A stretch of DNA of 64,000 nucleotides. Source: Incurvaria masculella (lineage: Eukaryota > Arthropoda > Insecta > Lepidoptera > Incurvariidae). The DNA lies in assembly GCA_946894095.1 (NCBI GenBank), contig OX335652.1, forward strand, positions 5,727,001-5,791,000, read 5' to 3'. Position 1 is the stretch's first letter. Each line of letters begins with the position of its first letter. A program made the position numbers and the translations under genes. Below the pieces are notes generated by a model. The model ran no database searches and was not told where the DNA came from. It was given only the letters and a program-made list of their open reading frames with translations. Positions 56,566-64,000 of this stretch are shown here, one piece after another.

Positions 56566-57199
56566 TATTATAATTAACTAAAATGAGAGATGGGTAGGTG
56601 CACTGACTTTTCCAGTGAGTTTTCCTCGTCGGAAGTACGAATCGCGCAGAGTATCATTTCCGCGAGCACCGGAAGGCACGCAGCAGCTTCCACTGAAAAA
56701 AGCTTGCGATCCAATCTGAATTCGGAAGTCTGTTTGGAGCACTTCACGGAGCGTATATTTAGAAAACAGTGCACTGATTTTATTTATTGGTCTACCTCCG
56801 TTATCGCCAGTTTCAGGTCATTTTCTAATGCGTAAATTCACAAATGTTTACGGCGAACGAAAACATTGTGAACGAAATTAAAACGTTTGTGGAAAATCCA
56901 TTCTATCTGGGATTGATGTCAAATGTTCGTTGTTCATTTATTTGGAAAAATGCCATCAGCGAGGCGGCGAAATATCGGTTTAGAGAATATTTTAGTCCAT
57001 GGTAATATAATAAATGTGAAAGCAACTCTGTTTGTTGGACGGATCTTAATACAATTTTGCAGGAAAATAGATTGTATCCCAGTATCCTGCGGAAGGACAT
57101 TTATAGGCTACCTATTGTCTAAAAATATGTTGAATGGGGTGACGTAGGGGTGAGAATTTGAATGGCTTATCCTATATAGATGATATATAATCGTACCAA
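56566..57199. other. Unassigned stretch
   Basis: Overlapping frames on both strands (56574-56835 and 56903-57147) show no known motif. Confidence 0.3.
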
Positions 57200-57640
57200 C
57201 GTATGGCCTAAATTTGTTTCGCAATTGTAGGGCTACTTAGCATCACGCTAAATTACCAGAGAGGTGGTAATGCTTATAACATAACCTTGCTTCGGGTACC
57301 AATCACCCGATTTAGATGCGGTTTATATTTAAGTCTAGCCTAAATACTCACATTACTTAAGAACTATGTAACATCACGCTAGGTTACCAGAAGAGTGAGC
57401 AGTGGGGGTTAAATATTTATAACAAAACAGTAAGTGGACTGTTTCTGTATGTAGCATGGAAATTGGGGAAGTACTTCACTCTAAATTATGATAGGGATGA
57501 CCGGTGGGGTTAAAGGCTCATAACTTGATTGATTTGCGGATTGCATCTACGTATGGGATCTGTGGGCGCGTTTCCGTTCTGGATGGGTGAGCGATTTGGA
57601 TTGGAGCGGCTGGCCGTAGTACGGATTCCACAATATCCTA
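57200..57640 (+). mobile_element. Fragment related to the Helitron interior
   Basis: GGGCTACTTAGCATCACGCTAAATTACCAGAGAGG, ACCAATCACCCGATTTAGATGCGG and TCTAGCCTAAATACTCA parallel 46845-47060 of the complete Helitron in the same order, and one part appears twice. Helitron ends were not found. Confidence 0.4.
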
Positions 57641-58225
57641 ATGCAGAAAAGAAATCTGCTACCGGGTGGAGTGAAGGTAGAACTATACGGTTATAGCCGG
57701 AGTTGGCATTATTCATTAAGAACTTTATATTCCACCATTTATCCCCACGGACTGAGCAAATATATTCCCGATCGCGGCAGCGTGGTGGCCTGAAGAGGCC
57801 ATCATGTTTTCATGTTTGTATGTTGTCTGAGCATTGCCGGAATTATCGTGATGATTATTCAGTGTTGGACCTTATGCCCGCTGTATAAGGTCTACTGTCG
57901 AGTTTAGCAGCCGTAGCATACTGCATTTCGAGGCTTGCTTCCCGTACGTGCGTCGGTATGTTAGCATACCCACAATATTTGGCGAGTACTGTTTGCTGCT
58001 CGTCTTATGAAGAGTACCCGCTCTCCACTTCTATTAAAAACGTTGGTGAGTGAACCTGCAATTTGCTACTCATCCTAAAACTATAGTGGAAGTCCTGGCT
58101 GTGGAGAAGGAAGTAATTGGCAGCGGCGGCGGTGCGTAAAGCTGAGTGTTTGTGGTGGCGACTGCCGGCTGCGTGGACGGTGGTAAGCTCTCGGGATCGG
58201 TGTGTTGCGGCGACAATAAAAAATA
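57641..58225. other. Moderately GC-rich stretch downstream of the repeat-protein gene
   Basis: No motif-bearing frame. On the minus strand this is the region after the stop codon of the gene at 58226-58777; I found no AATAAA there. Confidence 0.3.
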
Positions 58226-58777
58226 TTAATTACAATCCACAAAGTAGGGAACACAACTTATGTTGTTTGATAAAGTAACAGTTTTTGAAGTGAAAACTTC
58301 TTTAGCGGCGCTGAGCACTTTTTGTTGGATGGGTAAAAACTTCCAAACCCGCGTCAGGGTCACGTGATGCTGATCGAAAAAGCGTAAGATTGAAGTGAAA
58401 ACTTCTTTAGCGGCGCTGAGCACTTTTTGTTGGATGGGTAAAAACTTCCAAACTCGCGTCAGGGTCACGTGATGCTGATCGAAAAAGCGTAAGATTGAAG
58501 TGAAAACTTCTTTAGCGGCGCTGAGCACTTTTTGTTGGATGGGTAAAAACTTCCAAACTCGCGTCAGGGTCACGTGATGCTGATCGAAAAAGCGTAAGAT
58601 CAAGGGGAAGGGAGAGGAACTAGTATCTCCTACTCTTTCTACCGTGCCTGAGTGTGCTGCTCCGCTTAGGCAGCACAGCATGGCGATTATAATTAAACAC
58701 AACGTTAATACTAAAGTTTTCACTTCTGCCGGCACTCCCGGAGTGCTACCGGTGTTTTTTTTTTCAATACGGTTCAT
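58226..58777 (-). CDS. Putative secreted protein with three 35-residue repeats
   Basis: 183 codons, ATG at 58777, stop TAA at 58226. Residues 1-21 are polar and charged. Residues 21-38 (TLVLTLCLIIIAMLCCLS) are hydrophobic and followed by small residues (GAAHSG), which fits a signal peptide or a signal anchor. The charged lead is long, so cleavage is only likely. After a short linker, residues from about 60 to 164 are three copies of a 35-residue unit starting ILRFFDQHHVTLTR and ending AAKEVFTS, rich in aromatic and basic residues and lacking Cys. The tail has CVPYFVDCN, a C-x6-C loop. The only base difference seen among the three 105-bp repeats is a synonymous Arg codon (CGG/CGA). A TATA-like box lies about 85 bases upstream. 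I do not recognise the family. It could be a secreted peptide precursor, or a chance frame over a tandem repeat. Confidence 0.5.
   Translation of the reverse strand: MNRIEKKNTGSTPGVPAEVKTLVLTLCLIIIAMLCCLSGAAHSGTVERVGDTSSSPFPLILRFFDQHHVTLTRVWKFLPIQQKVLSAAKEVFTSILRFFDQHHVTLTRVWKFLPIQQKVLSAAKEVFTSILRFFDQHHVTLTRVWKFLPIQQKVLSAAKEVFTSKTVTLSNNISCVPYFVDCN
58286..58600. repeat. Three tandem 105-bp repeats
   Basis: Units at 58286-58390, 58391-58495 and 58496-58600; two look identical and the first has a single C/T change. The length is divisible by three, so the overlying frame is kept. Each unit contains a CACGTG palindrome. Confidence 0.95.
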
Positions 58778-58858
58778 TTTTGTTGCATTCCGTCAATTTT
58801 CGAATATATGTATCAACTCCATCGATAATTTAAGAAATATCGTATGTCAGATGGACAG

Positions 58859-58869
58859 TATTATATAAA
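58859..58869 (-). promoter_or_regulatory. TATA-like box upstream of repeat-protein gene
   Basis: The minus strand reads GTTTATATAAT here, 82-92 bases before the ATG at 58777. A start site about 30 bases downstream would leave a 5' leader of roughly 50 bases. In AT-rich DNA such a string can occur by chance. Confidence 0.35.
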
Positions 58870-59171
58870 CGATTTATTGGGTTTGAGGAGAGCACCCTAA
58901 AAAGAAAACATTTGCAACATTGCTGATCACCTGAACAACTCTAAGCAATGCTTAATATGCATGAATATAATTTTACAAGTTCTTTAGTTTGAGCAAGTTG
59001 TTGGCATTGTTAGAGAGTTCCAAAGAGTCTTTAAATTCGACGATAAAATCAGATTAAATCTTTGAGCGAAATATAAATATCAAACTTCATATCTCCAAGT
59101 TACTTGTTTCTTTTTTTTATTCCGTTGGGGAAGTATTCTGGATACAAAATCGGCAACGATATATGGAGAGG

Positions 59172-59380
59172 CGGCGACTCTCCAAGGGCTGTATGCCATG
59201 AACCGTAATAAGTAGAAAGCTGAAATTTTCACAATCTGTAATTTGTCGCTGTAACGACAAATGGTAAAATATCTAAAACAAAAAAATAAAATAAAAACGG
59301 TACACACACAAGAAACGTGGTTTCTTTGGATCAAATCTTGTATAAATAGTACGGAACCCTTTGTGTGAGGCCGGTTTTTT
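59172..59380 (+). mobile_element. Metulj-like repeat, 5'-truncated and diverged
   Basis: AAGGGCTGTATGCCATGAACCGTAATAAGTAG...CTGAAATTTTCACAATCTG...GTACGGAACCCTTTGTGTG...GGCCGGTTTTTT. The (GTCC)n tract and left end are missing. Confidence 0.75.
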
Positions 59381-59478
59381 TATTATGACTATTGAAATTG
59401 TTATAATGAACGCTCAAAGCAAAATTAAAAGGTTAAATTGTTTTTCTATTATGTATATTGTAATATTTGAAATAGTTG

Positions 59479-59884
59479 TTTATGCAATCTAATATGGATG
59501 GCTAATACCAAACAACCACCGTTATGATATAAGCCCACTATACCACACTCCTAAAGGAATTAGGTGCCATGTCAGGACCTTCCCTTTATAAGCACGGCTA
59601 CAGAGAACAGAGACAACACGGACATTTTTTTCATTGCCGCTTCGACCATCTTTTCATTCAATGCGATGGTATCAACCTGGGCGGGCTTAAGCCCTATCAC
59701 CTAGTAGGAGAAAGGGACCTACTGTTTTACATGGATTCCGAAAAATGGAGCAGCTCGCATTCCTGACGAAATACACATATCCAACTCAGAATGAGAAAGA
59801 AAGTAGTGCATGAACGTGGCAAAGATTTGAACCCAGGCCTCTGGTATGTTAGGCAAGTTCCCGCGCCACTAGGCTACGAGCCAC
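59479..59884 (-). mobile_element. tRNA-derived SINE, subfamily A
   Basis: Head (minus) GGCTCGTAGCCTAGTGGCGC and B-box-like GGTTCAAATC, then the full body to a tail near 59479. It is slightly more diverged than the copies at 5157 and 42844. The 65-codon plus frame inside is SINE sequence. Confidence 0.85.
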
Positions 59885-61353
59885 TTAAAGCAGTAGCAAT
59901 TTTGAAAGCAACAGGAATTTATTCATAACGGATGTCAGTTTAAGCGCTATACATCATTTATGTCATTTTGCAAGCGATATTTCAATAAACTATAGAGCTT
60001 CAGTTTATCCCTATTTTCAGAAACAAACATATTTGTTTTTATGTATCGACTGTGTATTATTCTGGCATTGACTTACCGCAACCGCACAGCGAAACCAATT
60101 ATATTTTTAACGGCATTCATTAACAAAACCCACGAGAATACCTCCCCAGATGAAATTATTAAGGTTTGGTGTAACATCTGAATTCGCAGTTGGGACCGGA
60201 GATTTATATGTTACAAGGGGGAAGAAGGATATTGCCTCGAAAGCAACCCTTCCCAATTAATTAGCAAACCTCATAAAATATGTTCAAATGACTGTAAGTT
60301 TCAAAAGGAACATTTTAAGTCTTAAAAGCTTACTGCATAAGATTCTACTCATGAGTGAACCTGTCCCTAGCAGTGGTCCAGAATCAGCCAACCTCGCAAG
60401 CAATGGCGGCGACCGCATTCATCAATATCAGGAGAACTGGACAGAAAGACAATACTTAGGTGTCGTGAGGATAATGAGGTGATCGAGTTTCATAGAATGG
60501 CTCGTGTCGGTTTCCTCAGTCAAATTAAGAAATTGAAACAGACTGAGAGCTACGTCTACACCTGTTTGCTATTTTTATACATGAACTTATATCTGTGATA
60601 CCTTTAAAATGTTTAATACAAATAGAAGAAAGCGTATAATATCATGGATACAAGTTAAGTTATCAAAAAAAAAAAAAAAAACGTTCAGTCGGAGCTGTCA
60701 GTTAATTTATTTAATAAAAAAATAGTTCTTAATTTAACTGAATAAACAGGCACGAGCCAGTGTACGTATAGTTATCACCGCATTATCCTCTTAAAATACA
60801 GTTTACACCGTTACTGAATGTAATACCAGTAAATACGTTTGCATGTCCGGAAGGCAGAACCAGTTCGACCAAGCGGAGTTTCCGATTTGACATTTTATCA
60901 TATTTTAATATCCATGGGGCTGTAAATGAATTTAGAAATGAAACTGCCAGAGAAACTACTTTAAAGGCGTATGCCTGCTGGATATCTTTGTTAAAAAATA
61001 TTTTCCCTGTCTTGGCGATTATGCATTCATACATACAGAATGGGTGGGATGGGAAACAGAAACTTCGAAAATACAAAGTACTCAATAGTTAAAGAAAGGA
61101 TTTTTTTTTCTTCTGATTGCACTAAAATTGAAATTCCGATGTTTTTTTTTGCGTTCACATAAAAATTAATCACGTGAGTTCTACAAAAAATACCGAGACC
61201 GCAAAAAAATATCGAAATTTCGATTAGTTATACGGGTTAAAAAAAAAATTCTTCAAATATTGAGTATACTTTCTATTCCTGAAGTGTCTACTACCTATCC
61301 CGAAATATCCTGGACATCCATATGCACAAGCTGTGGAAAGATGATTCATGAAA
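59885..61353. other. Unassigned stretch with a possible LINE scrap
   Basis: The 100-codon minus frame at 60783-61085 begins with FPSHPFCMYECIIAKTGKIF, loosely like the YIYECLxxVKKN segment near Jockey-type ORF2 ends, but the remainder does not support it. The 64-codon plus frame at 60288-60482 is not recognised. Confidence 0.25.
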
Positions 61354-61904
61354 TTAAGGTGGGCCATCCCGCTCAACTCCTCATACAAATGGGGAAAGCA
61401 GATCACACCCATATTTCATGTCAGAGATCCAAAATGTTGCTTAAATTTAGCTTTATTTGATTGAACTAGATGTCTGATGACCGTTGGCATTGTACAATTG
61501 TGTTTGGTTTCAAAGTTATAAGGTCTGAAAGTTCGATTTTTCCGCGTGTTTTATACAATAACTTTGGAGGTAGATTACTCAACGATAAAATCCATACATC
61601 TTAAAAATATTAGTTATCAGACATAGCTTGTTTTGTGAAAAATTATTATCAATTTAGTTTTTATTAGATTTTTGACTACAGCCGTCTTGGTTTACTTTTA
61701 GCTAGAAGTCGTTTTGTAATTAAAATTTTCGTAAATCTTACCAAATTAAACACTATTCGCATTGTCTGCTTTGTGGACATGTTGCATCCTCCTCATCAAG
61801 GAGCCTGTCTTTTTCTTTGAAACATAGAAGGTCCCAGAGTGAAATAGAACAGTTTTGTACCGTGCCCGCGAATGAGTTAGTCCCGCCGGGAAGGGACATC
61901 TTAA
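61354..61904 (+). mobile_element. TTAA-ended MITE, copy 3 (best ends)
   Basis: TTAAGGTGGGCCATCCCGCT at the left, GCCGGGAAGGGACATCTTAA at the right, so TTAA borders both sides. Internal sequence is collinear with 20769-21167 and, inverted, with much of 7311-7880. No transposase frame. Confidence 0.75.
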
Positions 61905-62448
61905 ATTAAATCAGAACTGATCCCAATATTTTGGATCCGACTGAAAACGGCCGTACAACCACGTTTTTAAATCGTTTAATAAAAAAATGTGTAAACCTAG
62001 GGTATAATATAGTTACTCTTTACACTAATTACTACTATTTTCTACACCCAGTTTGCAAAAGCGACGCTTTAAAAATGTAGTACATACATGAAAATGTATT
62101 TATTTTTAGGTATTATCTAATATTGAGCTATATTAAAAATTAGAGCTTCTTTCTCATTTGAAAATTCGTGTAAAATTTATTGAAAACTTTGAAATGAACC
62201 GGCAGGCAAGAAATCGATTACAAAAAACTTGTTAAAACAAATATTGATTATTAAAGTAAGGTGTAAAATTTTCCGCAGAAAATCGGTCCATTCGTTTGGG
62301 AAAAGGACAAACGTATATACACGTCAAACTTATAACACCTCTGCTTTTGCGTCGAGGTAAAGAACCGTTTTTTGCAACGGCAGCCGGCGATGGAATTTAC
62401 AGCCTAGCAACGAGAAAACTCTTTAACGAAGGCTTGATTTTTGAGCTC
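61905..62448. other. Unassigned AT-rich stretch
   Basis: Nothing recognised. Confidence 0.35.
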
Positions 62449-62829
62449 TTAAATATTTCTGTTTGATTGACGTTTTTTGAAAAAACGCTGCAAAAGTTTG
62501 TCTCTAAATGTGTAGTAGACGGACAAGTCGGCAATGGCCGCAGGCGTGACCCCTGTAAAAGTCGGTTCAACGCACAGATTCAAAGGAGAGAAAAGGAGGC
62601 TATTTAGATAGCTATTGGTATTAAAGCGATATTCCAAAAAAAAGGAATTGAGAACCGTGGATGAAAGCCGTTCTTTTGTTAGTACCGGATGAAGAAATAA
62701 TTTTAATGGGCTAAAACATTCTGGCACCATTTCAAAGGGTTCGTGATTTAAAGGCTTTCGTTTGTCACAAACAAAAAGTAATAATGGATGTTTCTTTAAT
62801 TTTTGACCTCCTTTGACTGATATGGGCAC
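62449..62829 (-). other. 126-codon open frame, unknown
   Basis: Starts MPISVKGGQKLKKHP, ends in a basic tail (FFKKRQSNRNI). It is among the longer frames outside repeats and lies just after the LINE remnant at 62854-63018 on the same strand, so it may be that element's 3' region. There is no domain I recognise, no signal peptide and no clear promoter. A chance frame is as likely as a gene or exon. Confidence 0.2.
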
Positions 62830-62853
62830 GACATAAATACGAAATAATTGTGT

Positions 62854-63018
62854 TTATATATCATGTTTAAGGTTGAACTTTGAGGGAAAAACCTCGGAAG
62901 GGAGTAGATTCCATTGTTTACCGACCCTATCTATAAAGGATCTAGAGGATCGGTTAGTTATTATTTTGAGTTTGTCGACAGTAAATGGGTCTATTGGAAC
63001 AATGTCAAAACGAGCATG
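62854..63018 (-). pseudogene. LINE ORF2 C-terminal fragment
   Basis: The minus frame reads FDIVPIDPFTVDKLKIITNR, then SSRSFIDRVGKQWNLLPSEV and FPSKFNLKHDI, and stops. VGKQWNLLPSEVFP is the typical end of Jockey-type ORF2 and is intact here, unlike the copy at 3091-3280. Sequence upstream is cut by a Helitron end at 63041, so only the last 55 codons remain. Confidence 0.65.
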
Positions 63019-63040
63019 AAATAAGAATATTATGATCAAA

Positions 63041-63090
63041 CTAGCTGTGGTACCCTGCTCCGCTCGGGTCAATGTCGTTTTGGTCTAAGG
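63041..63090 (-). mobile_element. Helitron 3' end
   Basis: The minus strand reads GACCCGAGCGGAGCAGGGTA then CCACAGCTAG followed by T, close to the end of the complete Helitron at 47395-47423. Its 5' end was not located to the right; the boundary given is only the recognisable part. Confidence 0.6.
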
Positions 63091-64000
63091 TCGACCTGAA
63101 CTATTTCTGTATACATAGAAGCGCAAAGGCATGAAAATCCATACAAAGTGTATGGATTTGCACATTGGCTATAAACTCAATATTAAATGTACATATTTTC
63201 GTTCTTACTTATTATCTATGCTTTTATTCTTTATTTTAAACTGCTGAGCACTTAGGCTGCTTAGCGTGATTGTATTCCTCCTACATGTAGTGAGCCTCAA
63301 GGCCTAATCTTTACTTTGGTGCAAACCGCATCAAAATCTCTTCAATTTTTCTGGAATACCGGACCGCAACACCTGGGGCGCGCGTGTGATGCGGTGGCGC
63401 GGTGAGGCGACGCGGTGCTATGACATTTCTAACTGAACTTAAAAAAGTAATATGTATTGATTCTGTGGGTAGATTTTCATGAAATAAACTCTAAATGTTA
63501 CTCAGTAGATTGCTTCAAACATTTCAGTAATAAGATTGTTTATGTAATGAGTGGACTTTGCGTGATGCGCGCAAAAAGACAAACTGACAAACAGACAAAA
63601 ATTTCAAAATTAGTTTTTTTACATTCTATTACTTATTCCTTCCGTCTCCCGGTTATTTTTTTGTGAAAATCTTTAATGTACCGACACGCTTAGTCAACGA
63701 TTTTATTATATTTAAATACATTTTATGTATATTAAAATAAATATGAATTTAATGAGGTAAATCAATACTTTTAAAAAGGTTAGGCATCGTATTATGATAT
63801 CATTCCATTGAACGTGAAGATGAAAAAATAAATATAGTAATTACCCTTGCAAAAAAAACCATATTGAGTTAGTAACGCAAAGGTTCCGCAACCATTTCTA
63901 AAACACCTAAATCACCATGTTAACGCCTTTTTTGCTTTGATGTTGTAAGGCAGATTGCGCATTCAGAAGCAATGAATAAGAAAAGTATACAGGTAATCTG
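63091..64000. other. Unassigned stretch to window end
   Basis: GACAAACTGACAAACAGACAAAAATT at 63579 resembles a motif common near ends of insect repeats. Nothing else was recognised. Confidence 0.3.

Noticed and set aside
1..64000. Host protein-coding gene with introns
   Set aside because: I searched for runs of motif-bearing frames with splice-like borders and found none I could defend. A gene with small exons could still be hidden.

Overview
This window looks like non-coding, transposon-rich DNA from an insect, most likely a moth or butterfly. That is an inference from repeat content: Helitrons with the short termini known from Lepidoptera, a SINE-like family whose GTCC-rich body and GGTTCCGTACCC end I know from Lepidoptera (Metulj-like, named from memory), tRNA-derived SINEs, a Ty3/Gypsy element and several Jockey- and I/R1-type LINE remnants. 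The DNA is AT-rich, and I found no conserved multi-domain host gene. The window could be intergenic or lie inside large introns.

Layout. 0-5 kb: a Helitron end cut by the window edge, local tandem duplications, a MITE copy and a decayed LINE C-terminus. 5-11.3 kb: SINEs, a TTAA-ended MITE, and a repeat split by a 1.9-kb insertion whose unsplit relative lies at 40.8-41.3 kb. 13.9-14.6 kb: a frameshifted Jockey-type LINE tail with poly(A). 15-23 kb: three Metulj-like copies, two SINEs, MITEs and tandem duplications. 24.8-30.4 kb: the best-preserved element, a minus-strand Ty3/Gypsy retrotransposon with two apparently identical 292-bp LTRs, a 4-bp target duplication, primer site, polypurine tract and one gag-pol frame. 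That frame is broken in the integrase zinc finger by a nested, 5'-truncated LINE with its own 13-bp target duplication and an (AAC)n tail. 31-38 kb: a short MITE, a head-to-head SINE pair, a 0.56-kb Helitron and a small TIR element. 38.75-40.22 kb: a 1.47-kb foldback with two 614-bp arms. 42-46 kb: more SINEs and Metulj-like repeats. 46.5-51.6 kb: a complete 967-bp Helitron carrying a very G-rich block, then two near-identical 986-bp elements in the same orientation with CWG target duplications (PIF/Harbinger-like), with another TIR element between them. 52-64 kb: SINE, LINE and Helitron remnants, a tRNA-Thr-like sequence and a GC-rich island.

The one plausible single-copy gene is at 58.2-58.9 kb on the minus strand. 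A TATA-like box lies before a 183-codon frame with a hydrophobic signal-like segment, three tandem 35-residue repeats and a short C-terminal C-x6-C tail. The repeats are identical at protein level; the only nucleotide difference seen between them is synonymous. I do not recognise the family; it is the best candidate for something undescribed.

No CRISPR array, rRNA or intact tRNA gene was seen. All family names rest on reading the sequence and memory of family motifs; no database was searched.
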